DNA of 39,314 nucleotides from Clostridia bacterium (GCA_026416815.1 JAOAEJ010000050.1:1-39314), one strand, 5' to 3'. Shown: positions 1 to 8,243, counted from the stretch's first letter. The notes: a model not told the origin generated them from the sequence alone. A program made the numbers and translations.

Positions 1-62
1 CGATCTACGACTCCTCCTACCGTGCTTTGTAGTTTACCTTCCCCTCAAGACTAAGATAGCAT

Positions 63-130
63 TTTGGTGAAAGTCGCGCACCATTTTTTCATTACTATTT
101 GTGCCGCCAGCGACAGCGGCGGAATGGAGA
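63..130 (+). promoter_or_regulatory. Structured leader upstream of the first stalk gene
   Basis: This stretch can fold in competing ways. TGGTG (63-67) pairs with CACCA and is followed by six Ts, which looks like a weak terminator. Alternatively GTCGC and GCAC pair with GTGC and GCGAC downstream. CCGCC and GGCGG just before the ribosome binding site form a third hairpin. This could be an attenuating leader, or the end of an upstream gene's transcript. No known riboswitch class is recognised. Confidence 0.25.
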
Positions 131-135
131 TTTAT

Positions 136-1215
136 ATGAAAAAAGTACTTTTCTCAGGAGCTCTTCTCCTCTTTTCACTACTCTTTTTTACGCCCTTTAC
201 TTTTGCAGCAGATTACGTAGCTTGGACCGATGATGTCAATGTAACTATAGATGGGACATCTTCTAAGTACTATAATCTACCTGTAACATCCAAATCCGTT
301 ACCCTGTTTCCTGTCTCAGATATCCTTAAAAAAGCTGGTATACAAGCCGACAAAGGCCATATTGTGTGGGACAGTACTGAGAAAAGCATAACAATTACTA
401 AGGACTCCATTAAGGCAAGCTTTAAGATAGGAAGCAGAACCGCCTACATAAATAATAAACCTGTTACATTGAATACTGAGCCAATGCTCTATATGGGTAA
501 ATCCTATATTCAGGCAAGCTTCCTTGCCGAGTGTATGGGCAAGAAGGCTATGTGGGACTATAAAGCTGGAAACCTCATAATCTATGATGAAGCACAGTTC
601 AATGCAATAAAGGAAGCTCTACAAAAAGCAAATTCTCAGCTCGCAGCTTCGAACAAATTTAAATTCAGTATTGATATGGATTCAAATGAAGGCGAGGAAT
701 CTAATATTAAAATAAATGCATTTATTGAGTGGGACGGGAAAAATAAGTTATTGCATGGAACATCAGAGTTTGGTTCAAGTTTTTATGGTAAGGAGTATAG
801 TGAAATTTATGCTACAGAAAAAACCTCCTACGAAAGGTCTAGTAAGATTGGAGCTTTTGAAAAACAAGAAGAAACTGATGAATACCAAGAAACTATACAG
901 CAAGGCTGGAGTATGATAAAAAGTTCATTTATAGACAAAATTGATGATTTTATGATTGCTTCCCTTAAGGCTAGAATCAACAGTGCAAATGAACTTGTAA
1001 TTGAAGGTATTATCTTTGAAAATAACCCGGACAGTAAGACTATCGCAAAAATAGTACTTGATAGTAAAACTTATAACTATAAAGTAATACATCACTCTTT
1101 ACTTAAGTATTCATCCTATGAAGATAGCTTTTCTAAAGATATTATGATGATTAAATTTTCCGATTGGGACGGGGATTTTAAAATAGTACTGCCAAAAGAA
1201 CTAGCTGAACAATAA
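136..1215 (+). CDS. Secreted copper-amine-oxidase-N (stalk) domain protein
   Basis: A secreted protein of 359 residues. I chose the ATG at 136 because GGAG lies about seven bases upstream and a typical signal peptide (MKKVLFSGALLLFSLLFF, cleavage near TFAA) begins there; an in-frame TTG at 64 would put an implausible extension ahead of it. Residues about 30-150 carry the two-part copper amine oxidase N-terminal domain seen in many clostridial surface proteins, with paired units ending in 'IVWDSTEKSITI' and 'AMWDYKAGNLIIYD'. This fold is not an enzyme by itself and is thought to act as a stalk or binding module. Residues 160-359 are charged and match no family I can name. The stop codon lies inside a copy of a repeat end found elsewhere in the window. 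The gene converges on the chitinase and shares its terminator. Confidence 0.85.
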   Translation: MKKVLFSGALLLFSLLFFTPFTFAADYVAWTDDVNVTIDGTSSKYYNLPVTSKSVTLFPVSDILKKAGIQADKGHIVWDSTEKSITITKDSIKASFKIGSRTAYINNKPVTLNTEPMLYMGKSYIQASFLAECMGKKAMWDYKAGNLIIYDEAQFNAIKEALQKANSQLAASNKFKFSIDMDSNEGEESNIKINAFIEWDGKNKLLHGTSEFGSSFYGKEYSEIYATEKTSYERSSKIGAFEKQEETDEYQETIQQGWSMIKSSFIDKIDDFMIASLKARINSANELVIEGIIFENNPDSKTIAKIVLDSKTYNYKVIHHSLLKYSSYEDSFSKDIMMIKFSDWDGDFKIVLPKELAEQ

Positions 1216-1229
1216 CAAAGTAGTACTAA
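1212..1229 (+). repeat. Solo end of the 129-bp inverted-repeat element
   Basis: The 18 bases ATAACAAAGTAGTACTAA are identical to the right end of the element at 5932-6060. They are also identical to the corresponding end, on the other strand, of the element at 37791-37919. No second end or interior is visible here, so this is a remnant or a minimal site. It supplies the stop codon of the preceding gene. Confidence 0.7.
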
Positions 1230-1243
1230 ACAAATAAAAATGC

Positions 1244-1285
1244 AAAAGGCAGTCCGCATTATTTAATGCGTCGACTGCCTTTTTC
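1244..1285. terminator. Bidirectional terminator between convergent genes
   Basis: AAAAGGCAGTC pairs with GACTGCCTTTT around an inner CGCATT/AATGCG stem. It is flanked by A-rich and T-rich tracts, so it can serve both the stalk gene and the chitinase gene. Confidence 0.9.
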
Positions 1286-1295
1286 TATATAAAAG

Positions 1296-2975
1296 CTACT
1301 GCTGTAAATTGTTATACAATGCATTTAGAAGAACCCTATTGGGGTCTTGGCTTAATTCCCAAACCATTGCACCGCCCAAACCTTTAGATTTTACGTATTG
1401 GGCCTTCGCTCCCATAGACTGTTCGTCCTCATAGGTTATAAAGGTTGAGCCGTTAAACAACCAAGGCACCATGGATTGGGGATGGTAATACCGGACATAC
1501 CCCGGCGCATTCAAGTAGCTGGCAGCAACACTCGCATAGGTTATGGATGAACCTGATGAATATATTTGATACAATCCGTTGTTAGAGTTAGTCACCCCGG
1601 TATACTTATAGCCATAGAATGGTACGCCCAAAACTAGCTTTTCAGCGGGAAATCCGGCCTTTAACCATATGTTAACTGATGAATCCACGCTCCACTTATA
1701 CTGTGGAGATGTATCGCTGTTATTGTACAATGGTGCATTAAAATCGGTATACCTGTCCCATGTACCGTGAATATCGTATGTCATTATATTTCCATAATCC
1801 AAATATTGGTGGAGAATACCCAATTCAGTGTTATTTACATATGAGGTTCCTGCTGCGCCGGCAATGGTAAGCAGATATGGTTTGCCGGTAAGTACGCTTC
1901 GTGCGTCAAGCCTTTCACGAAGTTTTTTCAGTAAAAGAGTAAAGTTTTGCTTGTCTTCAGGCCTTTTCACATTTGTAGACAAACCCCCGCTCACCGGGTA
2001 TTCCCAGTCAATATCAACACCGTCAAAGCCATATCTCACGATAAAATCCACGCAGCTATCCGCAAATACAGTTCTTGAAGCTTCGGTAAGGGCTACATCG
2101 GAAAACTTGCCCGACCACGACCAGCCTCCAACTGAAATTAATGTTTTAAGACCAGGATATGTTTGCTTTAATGTATTCAACTTGCTAAAGTTTGAAGGAT
2201 CTATATCAGGATAACCTAATGCAATCTTCAGGTCAGTGCCTATATTAGCAAAAGCATAATTGATATGTGTCAGCTTACTTACATCAACCTTGTCGGGAGT
2301 AAAGCCTGAGTATGCAGACCATGCCGCATAATAACCTACTACTTTGGTAGTTTTAGCTACTGGCGTAGGAGTTGGCGTTGGTGCTGGTGTTGGTACGGGT
2401 GTCGGTACTGGCGTTGGTTCTAGTGTCGGTACTGGTGTCGGTACTGGCGTAGGAGTTGGCGTTGGTACTGGTGTTGGTACTGGTGTTGGTTCTGGCGTTG
2501 GTACTGGTGTTGGTACTGGTGTTGGCACTGGCGTTGGTACTGGTGTTGGTACTGGTGTTGGTACTGGCGTTGGTACTGGTGTTGGTGAAATAGTAGGCTG
2601 TTGGGTTATTACAGTCAATGTATTGCTGGGGTTTGAAAGATTCCCTGCAGCATCTTTGGCTCTAACAAAGAAGCTATAGGATTTTGCAGGGGTCAATCCA
2701 CTTGCAGTATATGAAGTTGTTGTAGATTCTGCGATGTATATGTTATCTCTATAAACATTGTAGGATTTTACACCCACATTATCCGTTGAAGCATTCCACG
2801 CAAGAGATATAGAAGTGTCCGCAACCGATACAGCCCTCAGATTTGTAGGTGCCGTAGGAGCGGTTCTGTCGGCCTTGGCGGCAAAAGCAATAGAACCAAA
2901 TAAGCTGGAGAAAACCATAATAAAAACAAGCGTCATTACATACAGTTCCTTTTTCTTAAAGAACCCCCTCATCAT
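1296..2975 (-). CDS. Secreted GH18 chitinase with FN3 domain and Pro-Thr linker
   Basis: A 559-residue extracellular glycoside hydrolase of family 18, expected to cleave chitin or related beta-1,4-GlcNAc polymers. A hydrophobic signal segment covers residues about 10-33. A fibronectin type III domain spans about 38-124, a VPTP-repeat linker about 130-206, and the catalytic barrel about 210-559. The barrel shows SVGGWSWS (281-288) and the catalytic [10 protein letters not shown] (318-327), matching DxxDxDxE with Glu325 as the acid. The start is supported by AAGGAG nine bases upstream; a second ATG follows immediately. No carbohydrate-binding or dockerin module is visible, so it appears to be a free enzyme rather than cellulosomal. 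FN3 plus Pro-Thr linkers is a normal arrangement in clostridial polysaccharidases. Confidence 0.95.
   Translation of the reverse strand: MMRGFFKKKELYVMTLVFIMVFSSLFGSIAFAAKADRTAPTAPTNLRAVSVADTSISLAWNASTDNVGVKSYNVYRDNIYIAESTTTSYTASGLTPAKSYSFFVRAKDAAGNLSNPSNTLTVITQQPTISPTPVPTPVPTPVPTPVPTPVPTPVPTPVPTPEPTPVPTPVPTPTPTPVPTPVPTLEPTPVPTPVPTPAPTPTPTPVAKTTKVVGYYAAWSAYSGFTPDKVDVSKLTHINYAFANIGTDLKIALGYPDIDPSNFSKLNTLKQTYPGLKTLISVGGWSWSGKFSDVALTEASRTVFADSCVDFIVRYGFDGVDIDWEYPVSGGLSTNVKRPEDKQNFTLLLKKLRERLDARSVLTGKPYLLTIAGAAGTSYVNNTELGILHQYLDYGNIMTYDIHGTWDRYTDFNAPLYNNSDTSPQYKWSVDSSVNIWLKAGFPAEKLVLGVPFYGYKYTGVTNSNNGLYQIYSSGSSITYASVAASYLNAPGYVRYYHPQSMVPWLFNGSTFITYEDEQSMGAKAQYVKSKGLGGAMVWELSQDPNRVLLNALYNNLQQ
2371..2588 (-). 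repeat. Tandem minisatellite encoding the VPTP linker
   Basis: GGTACTGGTGTT-like 6/12-base units are repeated in tandem, encoding Val-Pro-Thr-Pro runs inside the chitinase. Copy number is likely to vary between strains by slippage. Confidence 0.85.
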
Positions 2976-3190
2976 AACAAAACACTCCTTAAATAAAATT
3001 TTTAAAGTCAGATTTATAACCTAGACCATCTATAAATAAAGCTCGCTCTATTATGTTAACAATAATATGGTTTTATGTCTACCGACCTAGGTAGGTAAAT
3101 ACCTAGTAAATTAGACCTATCCAAAATAGGCCCTATAGATAGCTAAACTATCCCTATCCCAACATCTATCTATATAGAGTTCGTAAAATC
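2976..3190. other. Non-coding region upstream of the chitinase gene
   Basis: No gene is visible. The DNA has many short overlapping inverted repeats (CCTAGG, CCTAT...ATAGG, GATAG...CTATC) and probably holds the chitinase promoter. No confident -35/-10 pair was found. Confidence 0.4.
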
Positions 3191-3191
3191 A

Positions 3192-3231
3192 AAAAGTCCC
3201 TAATAGATTTAGCGTCTATTAGGGACTTAAT
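3192..3231 (-). terminator. Terminator of the MFS exporter gene
   Basis: AAGTCCCTAATAGA pairs perfectly with TCTATTAGGGACTT over 14 base pairs. On the minus strand a run of five Ts follows, immediately downstream of the exporter stop codon. Confidence 0.85.
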
Positions 3232-3262
3232 ATTATAGATAGTTTACAGTAAGCTATCTTTA
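3232..3262. repeat. Short relative of the 98-base hairpin element
   Basis: AGATAG...CTATCT surrounds TTACTGTAA (read on the minus strand). On the minus strand this segment plus the neighbouring TCCCTAATAGAC matches 5890-5930, beside the long hairpin at 5808-5905. The two places are therefore related, but this one lacks the long interior arms. Confidence 0.5.
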
Positions 3263-3273
3263 CCATACTACTT

Positions 3274-4929
3274 CTATTCCTTACCTACTCCCTCGCGCTT
3301 CTTTCCTTCAAGTAAAAGTGCAGCAAGGATTCCCACAAACGAAATGACCGCCATAGCAGTAAACATCTGTTTATACCCGGTATTCAAAGTAGACTGAAAC
3401 GTACTTTCTATAGTTTCCCGTATTTTTTCTACACCCGACGATACAAATCCCTGTACATTAGGGGGCACAACGTGCCCAAGAGCCTCCTTAAGCCTATCTA
3501 CGACATTTGTAACATCAGCACTTTTTAAAGACTCAAAGAATTTTCCATTTGAGGCATTCGCTCCAAAGTCCATTTTCATATTAATTCCCGGTGGAACCAT
3601 TGACGCAAAGCTTTGCTGCGCCACATCACTCAGCTTTGTTTGCAGATTTTTTGCTGCTTCCAAAACAAAACCTATCATTATACTTGGTGAAACAGTAACA
3701 CCTATTGACCGTATCAGCGACATCGTTGCTAATGCAGTTGCACCTTCATTTTCCCTTACATGCTGCAGCACGATATAATTCAGCGGAGCACCTAACGTAA
3801 AGCCTATTCCAAAACCAAGCAGCGCCAGACCTGCTAAGAGACTTATAAAGTTAAGGTTTGCCGTAGCAATATATCCCAGAATCAATGTTCCCAGGATGGT
3901 AAAGGTAAACCCAAGTATCATAACAAAGCGTCCGCCCTTTTTATCAAGGAACTTACCGCTTAAAGGTGCAGAAATCCCAGAAAATACTGCCAGCAGCGTA
4001 ACCATATAGCCACCTGTACCAGCCTTTATCTTCAGTACGTTTTCAGCAAACTGGGGTATAAATATCATACCCATCATACCCACGCCGACTATCAACGCAA
4101 GTAAAAATGCCACCAGCATTTGCCTGTCTTTAAAATACTTCAAATTCAGGACAGGGTCTTTAGCCCGTCTTTCTACTAAAATCAATACAGGTATTAAAAT
4201 TAGAAATGCGATCAAATAAGGATATACCTTGGTGTCCTTTATACTTACCCCGATATTAAAAAGATCCAGATTGGTCAAAGCATACATCAGGCTGGCTATT
4301 GCTGCTGCTATTACAATAGAGCCTGCAAAATCCATTGGCTTCAAATCGTCTTTCCTGGTATTTTTCATATAAAAGCTTAGTGCAAGAATTGTAATACAAA
4401 TCGGTATGTTTATAAAAAATATCCATCCCCAGTTCTCATTGCCTGCTGCTCCTAATATACTGCTGCCCAAAGTCGGGCCTACTATTGTAGCTACGCCATA
4501 TACCGCCCCTACAAACCCTAATGCGGTACCCCTTTTATCTTCGGGAAAGCTAAGTCCTATTACTGTATTGGCTATAGGCATAATCCCACCTGCGCCAATG
4601 GCCTGAATAACACGTGCAGCCAAAAACAGCTGGAAGTTACCGAAAAAGTTATTCAAACCACACAGCAGAGATCCAACTCCAAAGAGGATAATACTCAGAG
4701 TAAATATCCTTTTATGCCCGTGTCGGTCTGAAAGCTTACTTATTATGGGCATCGAGACAGCAAAGCTTAGCGTATAAATTGTAATCATCCAGATGCCAAC
4801 ATTACCACCAACTCCGAAACCGCTTTCGATTATTTCTCTTGCAGGTGAGACAATTCCGTTATCTATGGCACCCATAAAAATGCTTAGAAGAAATAGCACA
4901 AGCACCAGTGTATTGTTTTCACGTTTCAT
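3274..4929 (-). CDS. MFS multidrug exporter, DHA2 (EmrB/QacA) family
   Basis: A 551-residue integral membrane protein, expected to export drugs by proton antiport. It has the length and about 14 hydrophobic segments typical of the DHA2 branch. Motif A is seen as LSDRHGHKRIF after the second segment and motif C-like sequence as VGPTLGSSILG. A soluble stretch of roughly 90 residues near the C-terminus (about residues 425-515) precedes the last membrane segment, a feature seen in several clostridial DHA2 proteins. The start is supported by GGGGAGG seven bases upstream. The gene lies 47 bases downstream of a tetR gene on the same strand, and a palindromic operator sits in that gap, so the regulator probably represses it until a drug binds. 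The substrate cannot be told from sequence. Confidence 0.93.
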   Translation of the reverse strand: MKRENNTLVLVLFLLSIFMGAIDNGIVSPAREIIESGFGVGGNVGIWMITIYTLSFAVSMPIISKLSDRHGHKRIFTLSIILFGVGSLLCGLNNFFGNFQLFLAARVIQAIGAGGIMPIANTVIGLSFPEDKRGTALGFVGAVYGVATIVGPTLGSSILGAAGNENWGWIFFINIPICITILALSFYMKNTRKDDLKPMDFAGSIVIAAAIASLMYALTNLDLFNIGVSIKDTKVYPYLIAFLILIPVLILVERRAKDPVLNLKYFKDRQMLVAFLLALIVGVGMMGMIFIPQFAENVLKIKAGTGGYMVTLLAVFSGISAPLSGKFLDKKGGRFVMILGFTFTILGTLILGYIATANLNFISLLAGLALLGFGIGFTLGAPLNYIVLQHVRENEGATALATMSLIRSIGVTVSPSIMIGFVLEAAKNLQTKLSDVAQQSFASMVPPGINMKMDFGANASNGKFFESLKSADVTNVVDRLKEALGHVVPPNVQGFVSSGVEKIRETIESTFQSTLNTGYKQMFTAMAVISFVGILAALLLEGKKREGVGKE

Positions 4930-4946
4930 ATCTAATCCTCCCCTTT

Positions 4947-4961
4947 ATGAACGCCGTTCAT
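4947..4961. promoter_or_regulatory. TetR operator upstream of the exporter
   Basis: ATGAACGCCGTTCAT is a 15-base palindrome between the tetR stop and the exporter ribosome binding site. It shares ATGAAC-N3-GTTCAT with the site at 5555-5569 in front of tetR. An additional half-site, TGTTCA, follows at about 4965-4970. Confidence 0.8.
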
Positions 4962-4976
4962 TTATGTTCAAAAAAA

Positions 4977-5540
4977 TTATTTCAGTAATTTAATAACTAT
5001 CTTCTCAAAGCTATCATAGCTGAACTGCTTCATCTGAGCCATCATCACGAAGTTCAATACGATGAACTTGGCTATATCATTAGTACTTAACTCCAAGTTA
5101 ATTTTATTCTCGGTTTTCATGTAATATTCGGATAACATAGTCTCAAGCTTTTTGATGAGTTTGAGGTTAAAATCTTCTCTCCCCTTTAACTTATCTTCAT
5201 TATACTCTTCGACTATATCGTTATTTATTTTTACCCATATTCCCAGAAAAACATCCACAAAGCTCTCAAATTGACTATACATTACTTTAAGCTTCTCAAA
5301 GAAATCATTGCTCATGGCATTAATTTCTTCTACAATGCCAAAGTACTCCTCCCAATATCCGGTCATGATATGGATTATCAAATCCTTTTTAGTGGGAAAA
5401 TAATTGTATATAGTGCCGACACCAAAACCACATTCCTTTGCGACTTTTCTAATGCTCAAGTTTTGGTATCCTTCCTCCAAAAGTATGTCTTTGGCTTTTC
5501 TCAAAATTTCTTCCCTTGGGTTATCAATAATTTTTGGCAT
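4977..5540 (-). CDS. TetR/AcrR family transcriptional repressor
   Basis: A DNA-binding regulator of 187 residues. The N-terminal helix-turn-helix is clear (ILLEEGYQNLSIRKVAKEC, then GVGTIYNYFPTKKDLI). The C-terminal ligand domain is variable and gives no hint of the inducer. I place the start at the ATG at 5538-5540, six bases after AAAGGGGG; a TTG two codons earlier is possible. It is transcribed together with the exporter. Matching palindromes lie in its own promoter and in front of the exporter, which supports autoregulation plus control of the pump. Confidence 0.93.
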   Translation of the reverse strand: MPKIIDNPREEILRKAKDILLEEGYQNLSIRKVAKECGFGVGTIYNYFPTKKDLIIHIMTGYWEEYFGIVEEINAMSNDFFEKLKVMYSQFESFVDVFLGIWVKINNDIVEEYNEDKLKGREDFNLKLIKKLETMLSEYYMKTENKINLELSTNDIAKFIVLNFVMMAQMKQFSYDSFEKIVIKLLK

Positions 5541-5554
5541 CTTCAACCCCCTTT

Positions 5555-5596
5555 ATGAACTATGTTCATTATAAAGCATTATGGATTTTTCGTCAA
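5555..5596 (-). promoter_or_regulatory. tetR promoter with overlapping operator
   Basis: On the minus strand TTGACG (5591-5596) and TATAAT (5568-5573) are separated by exactly 17 bases, a near-consensus vegetative promoter. The palindrome ATGAACTATGTTCAT (5555-5569) overlaps the downstream edge of the -10 box, so a bound repressor would block initiation. Confidence 0.85.
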
Positions 5597-5644
5597 TACA
5601 GATTGTTTAGAAGGTAAATAACAGAGTAGTCCTAATCTATAATG

Positions 5645-5802
5645 CTGACCGAATATAGATAACGAACTCTAAAGTTAAAAATATTTTACCCCCACCCCTA
5701 CCCCGCCCTGAGGGCGGGAAGCTTTTATTTGGCCGCGTTGCGGCCATCAGGTGGGCTATCGCCCCCTGCACCCCCAATTTTAAGTTCTAGAGTTTGGTAT
5801 CT
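5645..5802. repeat. GC-rich repeat element with imperfect terminal inverted repeats
   Basis: The left end contains CGAACTCTAAAGTT and the right end CTAGAGTTTGGTAT, an imperfect inverted pair. Between them lie a poly-C tract and two GC-rich hairpins, CCCGCCCTGAGGGCGGG and GGCCGCGTTGCGGCC. The base composition is unlike the surrounding AT-rich DNA. The left 42 bases recur at 37087-37128. There is no open reading frame of note. Confidence 0.6.
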
Positions 5803-5807
5803 ATAAA

Positions 5808-5905
5808 GATAGTTTACTGTAAACTTAGTGATTTCCAGTTAGGCAATGAGCTGTGGTAAGTGCGATTTGCCTAACTGGATAAAATCACTTTTACAGTAAA
5901 CTATC
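5808..5905. repeat. 98-base near-perfect hairpin element
   Basis: GATAGTTTACTGTAAA (5808) pairs with TTTACAGTAAACTATC (ends 5905), AGTGATTT with AAATCACT, and CCAGTTAGGCAA with TTGCCTAACTGG, around a loop of about 20 bases. The whole forms one long stem with two small bulges. A shorter relative lies near 3232-3262. Confidence 0.75.
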
Positions 5906-5931
5906 TATAAAATAAACACTCCCTAATAGAC

Positions 5932-6060
5932 TAATACTACTTTGTTATTTGGAAACTTATGATGAAGAAATAACAACCCATAAACATTGTTGATTATTTC
6001 TTCATCGTAAACTAAGCTCGAAGTTTACCATATTTAAGGTAGATAACAAAGTAGTACTAA
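5932..6060 (+). repeat. 129-bp inverted-repeat element, copy A
   Basis: The ends are TAATACTACTTTGTTAT and ATAACAAAGTAGTACTAA. Two hairpins lie inside: GATGAAGAAATAA with TTATTTCTTCATC (5961-6006), and GTAAACT with AGTTTAC (6007-6028). Copy B at 37791-37919 is exactly the same length in the opposite orientation and aligns throughout. It is non-coding and has MITE-like form. Confidence 0.8.
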
Positions 6061-6109
6061 AAAGAATATTAGGAAGTGTTACTTAATTTTTATGTATAAC
6101 ACATCAGGT

Positions 6110-7030
6110 TTAAAATGATTTTTCAAACATCCTGAGCATCCTCAAATGGTGACTTGCTTCTCTCAGTACATGGTCTGAAAGAAGCGGCAATATGATAGAC
6201 TTAATCTTACATTCCAGTATACCTAGCGTACCCTGTGCTTTAAAATCCCTTATTTCGGTAGTTCCCCTTATACTCTCTCTGGTTACCTGCGGAAGCATGG
6301 TAGTCTGATTTAGAGCTTCCCCCGCGCTCTTAGTAAGCTCTTCAAACTCTTCGGCAAAGCGGTTGGCTTTGGACATAAGCTCCTTCTCTGAGGGATCAAG
6401 TAATCCCCTTATAAATTCTGCATGCTGCCCCATAATATGATTCCAGAATATCTCATGCTCTATAACCGACCTTATCGTATGCATGTCTTCTCGCCTCTGG
6501 AGCATATTAAGAATCCTCAAATAAAATTTAGCTTCCTCAAGCACATGACGGAGTAGTGTAGGGTAGGCAAAGGTAAAAATTTGACATGCCTTTACCGCTT
6601 CCCCAAGTGTTGTTTTTATCATAATTGCTTGAGTTGTAAGTGCTATAGCCATCTGGTTCAACATGCCGACTCTTGCCTCAAGTTCGGGGTTTATGTACAT
6701 TCCGGGCATAAGACTCTTTTCCGCCTGCGTAATACTGGTATTAATAGGTATACCTGTATAGGATTGTGTTGCGAGTTCTGCATTTAACGTAAACTGTGTT
6801 ACAAACTCGCCTGATTGTATTGCCTCGCGGCTTACTACCTGATTTGAAAGACTTACAGTTTCAGCTAATAGCGTCTCATACTGATCCTTTAACTCCATAG
6901 CCGGCTGCACCAGGCTTGGATTCTTCACCGCGAGAAATGCTATTGCAAAAATAAGGTGCTCCTTAATAATTCTAGTGAAAAACAAGTTGTGCTCCAGAGA
7001 TTGTCTGATGAATTCCTCTCTAGATAGCAT
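6110..7030 (-). CDS. DUF2935 family protein
   Basis: A soluble all-helical protein of 306 residues matching DUF2935, a family of Bacilli and Clostridia whose structures show two ferritin-like four-helix halves; its function is not established. The family-typical start (MLSREEFIRQSLEHNLFF) lies at the ATG at 7028-7030 with GGGGGAT just upstream. The longer reading frame to 7180 overlaps the neighbouring gene and was rejected. Both halves show the repeated histidine and glutamate pattern (SLEHNLFF, VIEHEIFWNHIMGQHAEF), suggesting possible metal ligands, though metal binding is inference. The gene follows the MBL-fold hydrolase on the same strand with about 105 bases between. A repeat-rich gap follows it. 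Confidence 0.88.
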   Translation of the reverse strand: MLSREEFIRQSLEHNLFFTRIIKEHLIFAIAFLAVKNPSLVQPAMELKDQYETLLAETVSLSNQVVSREAIQSGEFVTQFTLNAELATQSYTGIPINTSITQAEKSLMPGMYINPELEARVGMLNQMAIALTTQAIMIKTTLGEAVKACQIFTFAYPTLLRHVLEEAKFYLRILNMLQRREDMHTIRSVIEHEIFWNHIMGQHAEFIRGLLDPSEKELMSKANRFAEEFEELTKSAGEALNQTTMLPQVTRESIRGTTEIRDFKAQGTLGILECKIKSIILPLLSDHVLREASHHLRMLRMFEKSF

Positions 7031-7136
7031 GATATCCCCCCAATCAAATACTATGTCAGCTTGAATAGCTACATAGTATAATATTGAGCTCCTATACAAA
7101 TTGTTACTATTAGGGGAAACTGCTATGAGTACATAC

Positions 7137-7970
7137 CTATTCCAAAAACCGCCCCTGCTCCGGTACAGCAATTCCTTCAAAATGCTGTGCCAGCTTTTCC
7201 AGATGTTTTGTCAACTCTTCACCTTTCATCGGTAGTCCGTGGCTTGGAATTATCAATAAAGGGGTCAACTCATTAAGACGTTTAACAGATTCTCCTGCGG
7301 TCTTCCAGTCAGTTGTGAGATATGCCGGAGGCCCTTTTACCTCTTCCCGTTGGGTCAATACCGATGACAGGGATTCCTGCTTAGTAGTAGTAAAAGCATC
7401 ACCCGCAATAAGCACTCTATCCTTATCACGGAACAAGCAAACATGCCCTTCGGTGTGACCAGGTGTATGTATCCATCTCCAGCCAGGCATACCGGGTACG
7501 CTGCCGTCGTGAGGAAGCACCACAGCACGATGTCCCAGGTCAATGCTTTTGTGTGGAAAGAAGGTTGATAGCTTTGCCACAAGACCCTCATCCACAGTAG
7601 GGTCTCCCTGGGGATAATCCTTTTTGCCTGTAATATAGGGCATTTCTGCTTCATGGGCATAAACAGGAACATCCCATAAATCAGCTAGTTCTTTTACCGA
7701 TCCTACATGGTCGAAATGTCCGTGGGTAAGAATAATTGCTTGCGGTCGGCTATCCTTCCCAAAAAGCTGTTCAGCCCATTCGAGGATAAATTTTGAGGAG
7801 TTTTCAAGCCCCGTATCTACAAGTACCCAACTATCTTCGTTCTCATCAGTACCACTGACAATACAGGCATTAACAATTGTAAATTGCAAAACCAGTATAT
7901 CTTGAGCAGCTTTTTGGGACTTAGCAGTTATACTGGATATTCCTTTAAGTAATTCATTAACAATTGACAT
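7137..7970 (-). CDS. MBL-fold metallo-hydrolase
   Basis: A cytoplasmic hydrolase of 277 residues in the metallo-beta-lactamase superfamily. Metal-binding motifs are present in order: THGHFDHVG (HxHxDH), the histidine in HTPGHTEGHV, the aspartate in LIAGDAF, and the terminal histidine in IPSHGLPM. These fit a two-metal site of the glyoxalase II or lactonase type. The substrate is not predictable and these proteins are often simply called YflN-like hydrolases. The start is supported by GGAGG before ATG. The next gene on the strand, a DUF2935 protein, may be co-transcribed. There is no signal peptide. Confidence 0.92.
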   Translation of the reverse strand: MSIVNELLKGISSITAKSQKAAQDILVLQFTIVNACIVSGTDENEDSWVLVDTGLENSSKFILEWAEQLFGKDSRPQAIILTHGHFDHVGSVKELADLWDVPVYAHEAEMPYITGKKDYPQGDPTVDEGLVAKLSTFFPHKSIDLGHRAVVLPHDGSVPGMPGWRWIHTPGHTEGHVCLFRDKDRVLIAGDAFTTTKQESLSSVLTQREEVKGPPAYLTTDWKTAGESVKRLNELTPLLIIPSHGLPMKGEELTKHLEKLAQHFEGIAVPEQGRFLE

Positions 7971-8202
7971 TCTATTTCCTCCTGCTATCTAAACTACTTC
8001 CAAATTCCCATTATTTTATGTTAAAATACATTCCTTGTTTGATATATCAAAAAAACAATCATGTTATGGAGCATTGGCCAATTTTAATTTTTGTTGTTTC
8101 TGTTGGTACAACTATTTTGGCTATCTATATTATCTACAAATTAAAGCTTTTTTATCGCAATAGATTCTAATTTTGAGATAAGTATTCCATATTTAATGTG
8201 CA

Positions 8203-8243
8203 AAAAAAAGCAAGGGGCTAAATTATTTTAAACCCTTGCTTCT
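8203..8243. terminator. Terminator of the GH13 gene
   Basis: AAGCAAGGG pairs with CCCTTGCTT around an AT-rich loop. On the minus strand an A/T-rich tract with a run of eight Ts follows, placed just after the alpha-glucosidase stop. Confidence 0.85.

Noticed and set aside
67..79. GGTGAAAGTCGC resembling part of a group II intron domain V
   Set aside because: The flanking bases do not form the domain V lower stem, so the match is judged accidental.
2344..2600. CRISPR-like periodicity
   Set aside because: The repeats are directly adjacent coding units without spacers. No cas gene or repeat-spacer array is present in the window.
2344..2679. Plus-strand frame of Gly-Val-Thr repeats
   Set aside because: It is the antisense reading of the chitinase Pro-Thr linker and has no ribosome binding site.
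7031..7180. N-terminal extension of the DUF2935 protein
   Set aside because: It would overlap the MBL-fold gene. The family start and a ribosome binding site are at 7030.
8065..8170. Possible 34-residue one-TM peptide (MEHWPILIFVVSVGTT...)
   Set aside because: No ribosome binding site is present and there is no context. A short hydrophobic frame is easily found by chance in AT-rich DNA.
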